NCBI RefSeq assembly: GCF_017742235.1
Contig: NZ_JAGHKQ010000001.1
Span: 124,001 to 188,000, forward strand
DNA length: 64,000 nucleotides
DNA from: Bacillus sp. 165
GTDB lineage: Bacteria > Bacillota > Bacilli > Bacillales > Bacillaceae_G
Direction: 5' to 3'
Part shown: positions 55,098 through 63,850 of the stretch, piece after piece
Position numbering within the stretch: the first letter of the stretch is position 1
Layout of the letters: each line of letters begins with the position of its first letter
Made by a program: the position numbers and the translations under genes
Notes under the pieces: generated by a model
Told to the model about the DNA's origin: nothing
What the model saw: the letters and a program-made list of their open reading frames with translations, nothing else
Database searches by the model: none

Positions 55098-55874
55098 TTA
55101 GCTGCTTCTCGTTATGGTAATCAAATGTGTTTGTGCAGGTGCACCAAGTCTAAATGGCAACTTGGTTGTACCATACCCGTTACTGACAAACAACGTTGTA
55201 TGAGGGTATAGGTATACTCCTCCTTTTAAATATGGGCTAACACCCAAAAGGCGAATTTGTCCCCCGTGTGTATGACCGCTTAATACCAAACTGACACGGT
55301 CTTCTGCAGAAATTTTATTGATGATTTCCGGGTTATGGCTGATAAGAATACGAAAACCTTCTTGTTCACAGTCATTCAATGCCAAATCCAATCTATCACG
55401 TTTAAGTGTAGCATCATCTACTCCGAGAATCGTTAGCTTCTCCTCTTCTTTTGATTCGAATAGTACCCCGGTATTATCCAAGATTTTAACTTTATAATCA
55501 AGCAAAAGTGCGTCTAATTCATGATAATCGACCTCATAGTCATTATTTCCCCATACAAAATATGTAGGTCCTATTTCAGTTAACATTTTTATATTGTCCG
55601 CAGCTCGTTTCATTGAAACGCCTTTTTCTAGTAAATCTCCTCCTATAATAACCACGTCCGCCTTCCCTTTTACTTTATCTACAATTTCATGCGCTATTTT
55701 TCTTTTATGAATATCTGAAATAAAAAACACAACAATTCTATCAAAACTCTCTGGAAAATCCACAAAGGTTATATCCTGTTCCAACACCGTATTGCGAAAT
55801 GCTTCTCGATACATATGAAGCAGTAACAGTATTCCGCAAATTCCCCCGACAGTCACAACAAGTAAAATACTCAT
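55098..55874 (-). CDS. ypbG: Membrane-anchored metallophosphoesterase YpbG
   Basis: A 258-aa calcineurin-like phosphoesterase with one N-terminal membrane anchor (about 2-22). Metal motifs are SDIH, GGDLLEKG, GNND, SHNPE and GHTHGGQ. It resembles YpbG and the LpxH/YaeI-type enzymes; substrate unknown. Likely first gene of ypbG-carH-like. Confidence 0.88.
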   Translation of the reverse strand: MSILLVVTVGGICGILLLLHMYREAFRNTVLEQDITFVDFPESFDRIVVFFISDIHKRKIAHEIVDKVKGKADVVIIGGDLLEKGVSMKRAADNIKMLTEIGPTYFVWGNNDYEVDYHELDALLLDYKVKILDNTGVLFESKEEEKLTILGVDDATLKRDRLDLALNDCEQEGFRILISHNPEIINKISAEDRVSLVLSGHTHGGQIRLLGVSPYLKGGVYLYPHTTLFVSNGYGTTKLPFRLGAPAQTHLITITRSS

Positions 55875-55952
55875 TCTTCATCTCCTTATAATATAGTTAT
55901 ACATTTATTAACAAATAACCTATACAAATAATAACACAATGTTAATAGAATA

Positions 55953-55996
55953 TAAAAAGCCTTCCGATACACTTTCATGTATCGGAAGGCTTTTTA
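55953..55996. terminator. Bidirectional terminator between ypbG and CBS gene
   Basis: AAAAAGCCTTCCGATACA / TGTATCGGAAGGCTTTTT, 18-bp perfect stem. Confidence 0.93.
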
Positions 55997-56626
55997 ATCT
56001 TCTTGAATATCCAGCACCTTAAAACCTGCCGTTTCTAACTTATGAATAAACTTGTCCATATTTTTATTTTTCTCCACTTTAATAACGATACGCCTCATAA
56101 GCTTATCCGTTTCATCAAATGTGGAAAGCGATATAATATTGTCATGATAAGATTTTGAAAGGTCCGCAATTTTGGCAATCTGTCCCTCAGCTTCTATACA
56201 GGCAACCGCAATACGAACTCCGCTTTTCCCCACACCAAATGCGCTCCTGAATTGGTCTAACACATCAAATCGTGTCACAATCCCCAATAATTTATTACTT
56301 TCATCTATAACAGGGGCAAGAGGAAAACTTTTTAATGTTAGAAGAGCATTTTCAAACACTTCTTCTCCCTTGAAATACACATCTTTACGGCGAGCTGCCT
56401 CGCCTGCTTTAGTTTGTTCTAGAAACTCATCTTTGCTCATAGAAGAATGAAAAAAGTCCTCATAGATGCCAAATCGAGTAATAACTCCTTCATATCGCTC
56501 ATCCTTAATCACTGGCAAAGACTCAATATCATACTCCTCCATCTTTGTTAATGCAACAGCCAGATTGTCCTCATATTGAACAGTGATGCAACGGTGTCTC
56601 GGTATCATAATACTTTTTACGAACAT
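55994..56626 (-). CDS. CBS-domain protein, AcuB-like
   Basis: A 210-aa protein with a tandem CBS pair (about 1-60 and 75-135) and a C-terminal ACT-like region (about 140-210), the layout of AcuB. Likely an adenine-nucleotide or ligand sensor. The ATG at 56626 follows GAGGTGG; an upstream GTG overlaps that site. Not part of the B. subtilis order here. Confidence 0.8.
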   Translation of the reverse strand: MFVKSIMIPRHRCITVQYEDNLAVALTKMEEYDIESLPVIKDERYEGVITRFGIYEDFFHSSMSKDEFLEQTKAGEAARRKDVYFKGEEVFENALLTLKSFPLAPVIDESNKLLGIVTRFDVLDQFRSAFGVGKSGVRIAVACIEAEGQIAKIADLSKSYHDNIISLSTFDETDKLMRRIVIKVEKNKNMDKFIHKLETAGFKVLDIQED

Positions 56627-56784
56627 AGAATCCACCTCGCTAATTTATAGTTTCTATATTTTGTTTATACCATATTTTTCCCAAACACGAACAATAAAAT
56701 ATTGAATGTTATTTGAATATTTGCGTGCTTGTGTATTTCTTTCACAAAATGTTCTCAATTATGGTCATTAAAATGCTCCATCTC

Positions 56785-56820
56785 TAAAAAACATCCCCAT
56801 CCCTTCTTGTACAGGGATGA
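56785..56820 (-). terminator. Terminator after ypbD (candidate)
   Basis: CATCCCT / AGGGATG stem, T-run seven nt further on the minus strand. Confidence 0.55.
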
Positions 56821-56835
56821 AAAAACGTTTCAAAA

Positions 56836-57423
56836 TCACGCATCCTTGCTTAATCCATCCTCTTTCCGCAAATACAATCCCATTATAAAATCTACAAGAA
56901 AGTGAGCAAAGATGGTTATAAATAGGTTATTTGTATATTCAAACAACAATCCAAAACCAATGCTGATAATTATGACAAATGTAAATAAAAATGGCTTAGT
57001 AATGTACCTTACATGCAGCACAGCAAATACAATACTAGCAATACCTATTCCAAACTGTGTTTGAATAATCCCTCTAAACAGTAATTCTTCTGTAAAACCA
57101 ATAAATAATGTCAACAATAATAAGTGCGGAACAGAAATCCCCTGAAACATTCTTTCATTAATGCCGCCATCATCAAACGTACTTTCCGGGAGCATCTTCA
57201 TAGCCAAAAAATCAATTCCGACAATTAGCAAAGCAGCCCCCCCTCCCCACATCAAAATAAAGAGTGGCTGCCATTTCCAAAAATGAAGAATATCACGAAC
57301 ATTGTCAAACAATAAAAAAATCAAAACACCGCTTATACCGAGCAGAATGAGCTGTGTTATATAGAGATTCAACCTAAGCTCCCTATCAGTCATAGTCTGA
57401 ATCAAACTGTCACGTTTTATCAT
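56836..57423 (-). CDS. ypbD: CPBP-family intramembrane metalloprotease YpbD
   Basis: A 195-aa membrane protein of the CAAX protease/bacteriocin-processing family with about six helices; motifs EELLFRG, FAVLH and FAHFLVDF give the metal site. It overlaps recS by 4 bp (ATGA) and the start at 57423 follows GGAGGGG. Substrate unknown. Confidence 0.88.
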   Translation of the reverse strand: MIKRDSLIQTMTDRELRLNLYITQLILLGISGVLIFLLFDNVRDILHFWKWQPLFILMWGGGAALLIVGIDFLAMKMLPESTFDDGGINERMFQGISVPHLLLLTLFIGFTEELLFRGIIQTQFGIGIASIVFAVLHVRYITKPFLFTFVIIISIGFGLLFEYTNNLFITIFAHFLVDFIMGLYLRKEDGLSKDA

Positions 57424-58952
57424 AACCCCTCCATTTTTTTTACACCTAATAACAACTGCAGCTCCGTTTCCCAATCATACATTTTCGGAACAGAACAGTT
57501 TTTTTGTCGTTGGTAGTCGTTTAAATCAATCCCGCAATTATCACAACAGTTTTTTAAATATATCTGTTTCTTGTTTGAAAATACTTGTAACAAAGCCTCT
57601 CTTCTGCAGCCTTCTGTTTCAAGCCATGTTCTCATCTTATGCAGCTTTTCAAACTTTTCATTTAAACGTAGTACAACATGCTTATATAAACGTTCTACTA
57701 AATCTTCTGTAAGTAATAACATGTTCACGTGCTCCTCGCTGAGCATACCTAACAATTCCAAATGATATTTAATAAATCTCCAATGCTGTTCACTAAATCC
57801 CGCTATACTGCACGCTACATACTGCGCTTCATCCAAGTGAATCCATGATTTCTCTTTGGATTGTCTTCCTAGAAGGGAAAGAAAATGCTCGATCATTTCT
57901 TTAGAAGGCAATTCTTCTCGAATGATAGACATGGGCAGGTCATGGTCTAAACGGTTCATCAATAAAATAGCAATACTATCTTTTCCATCTCGCCCCGCAC
58001 GTCCAATCTCCTGTAAATAGGATTCTAAATTGCTTGGATAATGAAAGTGAATAACATACCTTACATTCGGCTTATTAATTCCCATGCCGAATGCACTTGT
58101 ACAAGAGATAACATCTAACTGATTCTGTATAAATTGCTGCTGAATCAATAGCCTCGTTTCATTTTCCATACCGCCATGATAATGTGCGACATTTTGAATA
58201 CCATTTGCTTGTAAATATTGTGAAATGGATTCGCTCCAAGAGCGGCTTGAACAATAGATAATACCAGGACCTTGTAAATGCTGCACATATTGAAGTAGCT
58301 TCTCTTTTTTTTCTTCCACTGTTTCTGTACTCTCTACCTTAATGGCGATATTAGGGCGATCAATCGAGTATAAATGCAGTGCTGCATGCTCAATCGACAA
58401 ACTGGCTGCAATATCATCGAGCACTTGTTTGGTAGCAGTTGCTGTTAAAGCAAGTACAATAGGATACTTCATAAATGCAATGACCTGCCCTAACTTCATG
58501 TAATCAGTACGAAAATCATGACCCCATTGCGAAATACAGTGTGCTTCATCTATTACGAATAAGGCGATGGTAATTTTTTTTAAAGCGTGCAGAAATACTG
58601 GCATTTGAAGCATTTCAGGCGAAACGAAAATAAATTTATATGTATGAAGACGACGTAGTGCTTCTCGTTTTTCTTCTATTGTTCGAAAACTATTGAAAGC
58701 AACCACTCTTTTTTCACCAAATAATCTTAATTGACTCACTTGGTCTTCCATTAAGGAAAGCAATGGAGATACAACAATAACGGCGCCCTCCATCATATAT
58801 GCCGGTAATTGATAACAAATAGACTTACCACCACCGGTTGGAAGCATCGCAATTACACTTTTCTTTTCAATTAAATCTAAAATAATCGCTTTTTGCCCTG
58901 TACGAAAGGCATTGTATCCAAATTTTTGTTGCAATACATCTTCAAGCTTCAT
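57420..58952 (-). CDS. recS: RecQ-family DNA helicase RecS
   Basis: 3'-5' helicase for recombinational repair. The 510 aa have Walker A MLPTGGGKS, DEAH, the SF2 motif VI QEIGRAGRDG and a C-terminal zinc-binding cysteine set (CRREALLQVF...CCDNCG), but no HRDC domain. That short form, beside ypbB and fer, is RecS. ATG at 58952 follows GGAGG and overlaps ypbB by 11 bp. Confidence 0.92.
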   Translation of the reverse strand: MKLEDVLQQKFGYNAFRTGQKAIILDLIEKKSVIAMLPTGGGKSICYQLPAYMMEGAVIVVSPLLSLMEDQVSQLRLFGEKRVVAFNSFRTIEEKREALRRLHTYKFIFVSPEMLQMPVFLHALKKITIALFVIDEAHCISQWGHDFRTDYMKLGQVIAFMKYPIVLALTATATKQVLDDIAASLSIEHAALHLYSIDRPNIAIKVESTETVEEKKEKLLQYVQHLQGPGIIYCSSRSWSESISQYLQANGIQNVAHYHGGMENETRLLIQQQFIQNQLDVISCTSAFGMGINKPNVRYVIHFHYPSNLESYLQEIGRAGRDGKDSIAILLMNRLDHDLPMSIIREELPSKEMIEHFLSLLGRQSKEKSWIHLDEAQYVACSIAGFSEQHWRFIKYHLELLGMLSEEHVNMLLLTEDLVERLYKHVVLRLNEKFEKLHKMRTWLETEGCRREALLQVFSNKKQIYLKNCCDNCGIDLNDYQRQKNCSVPKMYDWETELQLLLGVKKMEGL

Positions 58953-60006
58953 AGTCGCCTCCAAGCTTCGCTAAGACTAGACGGATTTCAAAGTACTGAA
59001 CATCTTCCCCTAAATGCTTCTTTAATTGACGAAGCTTCTTCGTTTGTAGCCGCGTTGCTATTTCTATAATTTTCTTTCTTTTTTTATCAGAAACAAATGT
59101 TTCGATTATAAAGGATGGGTCATTAAATGCAATTTCAACGATATGATCTTCAATAGTATTCATTTTCAAATTGCGCATTCGTGCAATTTCTTCCATCCTT
59201 CTCCCCTGTTGAAGCAACAGGTATGTTTTTTGTGTAGAATGACTAAGCGTAGGAAAAGGGTTATTATCGTTTGGAACCACAACTCTTAATAAAGGATAAT
59301 TATCGGGCTGTTCTTCAATAGCTGCCAGCATGGCATGAAGTATAGAAAGGAATAATATATACGTTCTTGGTGCTTCCAGCGACAACATGGAAGCAATCTG
59401 TTCTATCGTTAGCCCTACTCGACCGTATCTCGATAATCGCAAAACAAAAATAGTAGCCTCCACCTCCCCCATAGAAGAAAGCAAATGTCTGCACTCTTCA
59501 TAAATGTCATAGGACAATTTTTCTTTTTTATAAGGGTTGTTTATTAAAAACTGCTTTGTCCAAGAGGTGACGGCAATATCTTGCTGAACAGGGGAGAAGC
59601 TGCGTTTTCCATTCTGTAAATGAGAGAGAGTTTGAATAAGCAGAGACAATCGTTTCCAAAACACTTCTCCTGTGTCAGCAAAACGCAGTCCATCTAAACT
59701 CTGTGGGAGAGGGTATTTTTTTGCATAGTATATTAATTCCTCTTCTCCAACACTTGTAATAAGGTAGGTGTTTTCCTGTATTTTCTTAATACATTTTTCG
59801 TTTAATAATGTATTAATCTGTTTATCATAATCATGTCGCTCCATTTTTTTAAATAAACCAAATAAAAAGGAGATATGATATATTTTTCCATCTTGAAGCG
59901 TTTGAGAGGAACGTTTTCCCTTTAACAAATGGTATATTGAAGCAGACGTTCGTTCTCCATTCAACTGTTTCAATCCGTATAAAATTATATATTGTAATTG
60001 TAACAA
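58942..60006 (-). CDS. ypbB: YpbB family helix-turn-helix protein
   Basis: A 354-aa soluble protein with a C-terminal helix-turn-helix region (about 265-305, MEEIARMRNLKMNTIEDHI) like that at the end of some RecQ proteins. Coupled to recS, it may assist that helicase. Start is probably TTG at 60006, nine nt after AAGGAG; the ATG at 60015 touches that site. Confidence 0.82.
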   Translation of the reverse strand: MLQLQYIILYGLKQLNGERTSASIYHLLKGKRSSQTLQDGKIYHISFLFGLFKKMERHDYDKQINTLLNEKCIKKIQENTYLITSVGEEELIYYAKKYPLPQSLDGLRFADTGEVFWKRLSLLIQTLSHLQNGKRSFSPVQQDIAVTSWTKQFLINNPYKKEKLSYDIYEECRHLLSSMGEVEATIFVLRLSRYGRVGLTIEQIASMLSLEAPRTYILFLSILHAMLAAIEEQPDNYPLLRVVVPNDNNPFPTLSHSTQKTYLLLQQGRRMEEIARMRNLKMNTIEDHIVEIAFNDPSFIIETFVSDKKRKKIIEIATRLQTKKLRQLKKHLGEDVQYFEIRLVLAKLGGDYEA

Positions 60007-60102
60007 CGATCCCATCTCCTTCAAGTGTCTTGCCTTTTATTTTACCAAAATTTTATAAAGTCAGGATACAAAAGCTTTCTCATTCATTTTCTCAGAAGAT
60101 AG

Positions 60103-60132
60103 TTGACATATATAATTGATAAGCATTATCAT
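60103..60132 (+). promoter_or_regulatory. Promoter of fer
   Basis: TTGACA (60103-60108), 18-nt spacer, TATCAT (60127-60132); a second TATAAT at 60133-60138 is also near. The leader is about 125 nt. Confidence 0.55.
60117..60131. promoter_or_regulatory. Fur-type box over the fer promoter
   Basis: TGATAAGCATTATCA matches the 7-1-7 Fur consensus TGATAATnATTATCA with one mismatch and covers the -10 region. Confidence 0.6.
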
Positions 60133-60201
60133 TATAATTTTATATTGAAAAATATACAAAACCGTTTTAAAATAAAGTTAGAAATTTTTTCATATTCTTA
60201 G

Positions 60202-60513
<312 letters not shown>

Positions 60514-60525
60514 TATTTTTATTTA

Positions 60526-60559
60526 AAAACGTTATTCCCTTCAGAATAACGTTTTTTTA
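60526..60559 (+). terminator. Terminator of fer
   Basis: AAAACGTTATTC / GAATAACGTTTT stem with a T-run. Confidence 0.9.
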
Positions 60560-60570
60560 TGTTCTCAAAC

Positions 60571-60611
60571 AAAAAAGGCCCCTCTCTGTCTTGCAGGCGA
60601 AGGACCTTTCC
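60571..60611 (-). terminator. Terminator after ribU
   Basis: AAGGTCC / GGGCCTT imperfect stem with T-run on the minus strand. Confidence 0.65.
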
Positions 60612-60614
60612 TTA

Positions 60615-61190
60615 TTAGGCGTTATTCATTTTAGCACCAATCCACACCTTTAAACGTGAGAACAGTAATACAAAAACGATAGTAATGATAATACCTTTTA
60701 TAACATTAAACGGCAAAATACCCGTTACAATCAGTTGACGTGTTGCATCTGCAGACATCGCCGGCATATTTAAAAACCATGTATAAGCAGGAAGTATAAT
60801 GAAATAGTTTAAAATACTCATGATAAGCGTCATCATTGTTGTACCTGTAATTAAACCGGCAGTTAATCCTTTTACTGTACGGTATTTTCGGAAGAAATAG
60901 GAAGCTGGTAAGATAAATAAACATCCTGCAATAAAGTTAGCTATCTCTCCAACTGGTACACCTGTAAGACTACCTTGAATACCATAATGGAGTACATTTT
61001 TAATGGCCTCCACAATAATCCCCGCCCCTGGCCCAAACACAACAGCAGCAATTAAAGCGGGAACTTCACTAAAATCAATTCTTAAAAACGGCGGCAATCC
61101 TGGAAACGGAAAATCCAGCATGATTAATAAGTAAGAAATACTGCTCAGCATTGCTATACTTACCATTTGTGTTACATTTCTTTGTTTCAT
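60615..61190 (-). CDS. ribU: Riboflavin/FMN ECF transporter S component RibU (FmnP)
   Basis: A 191-aa membrane protein with five to six helices, the substrate-binding part of an energy-coupling-factor transporter for riboflavin. The block LRIDFSEVPALIAAVVFGPGAG is typical. Controlled by the FMN riboswitch upstream, which confirms the substrate. Confidence 0.95.
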   Translation of the reverse strand: MKQRNVTQMVSIAMLSSISYLLIMLDFPFPGLPPFLRIDFSEVPALIAAVVFGPGAGIIVEAIKNVLHYGIQGSLTGVPVGEIANFIAGCLFILPASYFFRKYRTVKGLTAGLITGTTMMTLIMSILNYFIILPAYTWFLNMPAMSADATRQLIVTGILPFNVIKGIIITIVFVLLFSRLKVWIGAKMNNA

Positions 61191-61304
61191 AATTTATCTC
61201 TCCTCTTTTCCATCGATCGTACTCATGGAAATATGGAAAGGTTCTACTATGCCTGTTGTATATCCAAATAAACACGACATTTCGCTTTATTTGATAAAAC
61301 AACA

Positions 61305-61340
61305 TAAAAAATCCCCAATGTATCGTCACACAAAGGGGAG
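61305..61340 (-). terminator. Riboswitch-controlled terminator before ribU
   Basis: CCCC / GGGG-based stem followed by six T, between the FMN aptamer and ribU. Confidence 0.8.
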
Positions 61341-61395
61341 AATTTAGGCACATTTAATAAACGTTCAAAACATTATATTTTTTGAACGTCCGAAC

Positions 61396-61522
61396 CTCCA
61401 TCTTCTCCCATCCAGACTATACTGTCGGCTTCGGAATTTCACCGAATCCTGCCTTTACGGCTCGCGGGCTTAGAGTTTACACTCATCACCGCCGGTCGGG
61501 ATTTTCACCCTGCCCCGAAGAT
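61396..61522 (-). ncRNA. FMN riboswitch (RFN element)
   Basis: Minus-strand aptamer with hallmark segments CTTCGGGGCAGGGTG, CCCGACCGGCGGT, AGCCCGCGAGC, GATTCGGTGAAATTCCGAAGCCGACAG (split in helices) and TATAGTCTGGATGGGAGAAG. FMN binding should favour the terminator downstream and switch off ribU. Confidence 0.96.
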
Positions 61523-61724
61523 AGATCGATATTTAATTATACAATCTCAGTATACAACAAAAACAATTGATTGTGAATGAAAAAACACAAAGTGATTGAA
61601 CATTCACTCAGCAAACCTCCTAATACCGCTATTACACCTGTAATTATCAAAAATAGCTATTGCTTTTTTAAGTGGATAATATGTAATATTGGTAATAATA
61701 TTGGATTTTTCTGGGGGAATCATT

Positions 61725-62408
61725 ATGAGCAAAAAACAGAAACAAACCATCCACGGAGTAATGAAAAAAAGTCTCAGAAAAGAATACTTTTATTTAAAAA
61801 GAGATCTCCTTCTTTTCTCCCGGATAGACTTTGGCAAATTATCCACAGATATCTATTATGCAACCTTTGATAAAGATGGAATCAGCATTTATCAATACAG
61901 TAAGTCATCAGAAAGCCGCATAAAGCTGCTTCATCGACATCCTTGGTCAACCTGGAAACAGGTAACAGTCGACCACTATTTAACAAAATCTGAATTTGTC
62001 TTCAAAGGAGATCCAAATTGGATTATTAGCATTGTGCAGAAAGGAAAGGCGGCACAAGCTATGATTGAACAATATACTTCCATTGAAGTTGAGGAATCAC
62101 CAAGACCTGTATGGAGAAAAATACCAGGTTACCGTTCGTTTTCAAAATGGAATATGCTTATCGGCTCCATCTTTTATTCCTGTCTTTTTCTGTTTCTCAT
62201 TAAACTGGTCGTCCCGTATCTTATAGAAAAAGCTCTATTTTCTATTTCAATCGCCTTCATGTTGATTGGAGGACTATGTTTCGTCATTGGATTAATTGAC
62301 CCTACCATCGTCTTGCCTAAGGTTCAAACCAAAACAAGAGAAAAAGTATTTTTTTATTACGGTTATCTTACAATAGTCGCTTTTATTTCCGTATTTCTAT
62401 ATTGGTAA
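61725..62408 (+). CDS. Unknown protein with C-terminal membrane segments
   Basis: A 227-aa protein not recognised: residues 1-140 soluble and basic (MSKKQKQTIHGVMKKSLRKE), then three hydrophobic segments (about 146-168, 175-198, 207-226). The start follows GGGGGA. It lies alone on the plus strand between the FMN riboswitch and the M23 gene. Confidence 0.75.
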   Translation: MSKKQKQTIHGVMKKSLRKEYFYLKRDLLLFSRIDFGKLSTDIYYATFDKDGISIYQYSKSSESRIKLLHRHPWSTWKQVTVDHYLTKSEFVFKGDPNWIISIVQKGKAAQAMIEQYTSIEVEESPRPVWRKIPGYRSFSKWNMLIGSIFYSCLFLFLIKLVVPYLIEKALFSISIAFMLIGGLCFVIGLIDPTIVLPKVQTKTREKVFFYYGYLTIVAFISVFLYW

Positions 62409-62433
62409 AAAAGCCGGATAAATCAGTTGGAAA

Positions 62434-62482
62434 TTAAAAAGGGCATCTCTAAGCCGAAAACTCGACTTTTGAGACAGCCCTT
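62434..62482. terminator. Terminator between unknown gene and M23 gene
   Basis: AAGGGC-A-TCTC / GAGA-CA-GCCCTT long imperfect stem with T-runs; serves both convergent genes. Confidence 0.8.
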
Positions 62483-62499
62483 CTTCCCATACCTTTTTT

Positions 62500-63132
62500 C
62501 TAATTCAACACAAGTCTCTGCTTCGGCAGGATGATGTCATTATGCAATTGATTTTTCACCTTCAATTGCCGTACAGTTAATCCAAAGCGGCTTGCTATCT
62601 TAGATAAAGTGTCGCCTTCTTGGACGACATATGTAGAGGCAACAGCCTCCACTTCATCCTCATTCAATACGACAAGCGGATTAATCGCATTTGTTTTATG
62701 TATATTCCAACTTCCCTTATGAACTTCAAAGTGAAGATGGGCCCCTCGAGAATGCCCGGTGTTTCCGACCTCGCCAATTTTCTCTCCGCTTGCCACTCTT
62801 TTTCCCACGTTTGCCATGCGTTTACTCATATGGGCATAGACCGCCTCATATCCATCTTCATGTTTAATAAATACAACATGACCGTATGTTTGAGAATAAT
62901 AGGACTTTGTAACTATCCCCCCTTTCGCAGCCAGTATAGCAGTTCCTGTCTTAGCTGCTATGTCAATGCCAAAATGCTTGCCTTTCCTTGTTCCAAAATA
63001 ATCACTTATATGCCCTGAAGTCGGCCATGTCCATTTTTCCTCAGCATAAGCTGTACTGCCTTCTGAAAATAGCAAACTCAAAACTGCTGCACTAAAGTAT
63101 AAAACATGTGCTTTTCTTTTGTTTCGTCTCAT
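62500..63132 (-). CDS. Secreted M23 peptidase with LysM domain
   Basis: A 210-aa exported wall enzyme: signal peptide (about 1-31, ending AYAEE), an M23 lysostaphin-type domain (HFGIDIAAKTG and HLHFEV zinc motifs) and a C-terminal LysM (YVVQEGDTLSKIASRFGL). The ATG at 63132 follows GGGAGGA. Likely peptidoglycan hydrolase; not placed in any B. subtilis gene I know at this locus. Confidence 0.9.
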   Translation of the reverse strand: MRRNKRKAHVLYFSAAVLSLLFSEGSTAYAEEKWTWPTSGHISDYFGTRKGKHFGIDIAAKTGTAILAAKGGIVTKSYYSQTYGHVVFIKHEDGYEAVYAHMSKRMANVGKRVASGEKIGEVGNTGHSRGAHLHFEVHKGSWNIHKTNAINPLVVLNEDEVEAVASTYVVQEGDTLSKIASRFGLTVRQLKVKNQLHNDIILPKQRLVLN

Positions 63133-63225
63133 TTCTTCTCCTCCCTGCCTCACATTACACCTTTACTATTGTGCATAAAGTTAAACAAAATATGCATAAA
63201 TGAACCCTATTATTTAGCATGCAAT

Positions 63226-63260
63226 AGAAAAAGAGCATGGGACCCATGCTCTTTTTCTCT
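63226..63260. terminator. Bidirectional terminator after cobalamin adenosyltransferase
   Basis: AAAAAGAGCATGGG / CCCATGCTCTTTTT stem. Confidence 0.92.
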
Positions 63261-63264
63261 TTTT

Positions 63265-63837
63265 CTATTTTTCTTCTTTACTTCTAAATACAATTGCACT
63301 GCGTTCGTATTCTACGTCCTTTACATTCATTCTCGCATTTATGACACGGGCTACTGCAAAAAAGTAATCAGATAAACGATTCACATACTTTAAAACATGC
63401 TCATTGATCTCTTCTTCCCGTTTTAATGACACAATGCAGCGCTCTGCACGACGAGATACTGTTCGTGCAATATGAATAATTGCGGCTGCAGGAGATCCTC
63501 CTGGTAAAATAAAACGCTCTAATGGCGGAGCCTGCTTAATATATTCATCAATTCTTTCCTCTAAAAATACTGTCATCTCTGCAGTAACCTTATATGGAAT
63601 TTTATTATTCACAATAGCCAAATCTCCACCGCAATCAAATAATTCATGTTGTATTTTTTCAAGCTCTTGATAAATATCCTCAAACTTCTTGTCTGTTAAT
63701 AATGTCATCGCTTGGCCTACGAATGAATTTGCTTCATCAATGGTACCATAGGCGTCTACACGTAAATGATCCTTATCCACCCTTCCACCGACTAAGCTTG
63801 TTTTTCCGCTGTCTCCTGTTCTTGTATATAATTTCAT
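63265..63837 (-). CDS. Cob(I)yrinic acid a,c-diamide / cobalamin adenosyltransferase (PduO type)
   Basis: Makes adenosylcobalamin from cob(I)alamin and ATP. The 190 aa show the ATP-binding YTRTGDSGKTSL and the RTVSRRAER block. The ATG at 63837 follows GGAGGAG 13 bp past the upstream stop, so it is coupled to that gene. Its product is the ligand of the CarH-like regulator encoded at 54-55 kb. Confidence 0.94.
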   Translation of the reverse strand: MKLYTRTGDSGKTSLVGGRVDKDHLRVDAYGTIDEANSFVGQAMTLLTDKKFEDIYQELEKIQHELFDCGGDLAIVNNKIPYKVTAEMTVFLEERIDEYIKQAPPLERFILPGGSPAAAIIHIARTVSRRAERCIVSLKREEEINEHVLKYVNRLSDYFFAVARVINARMNVKDVEYERSAIVFRSKEEK

Positions 63838-63850
63838 TTGTATTCTCCTC

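Noticed and set aside
62434-62482. GGGCTGTCTCAAAAGTC-like sequence as an insertion-sequence end
   Set aside because: Only a hairpin with T-runs is present; there is no transposase, second end or target duplication.
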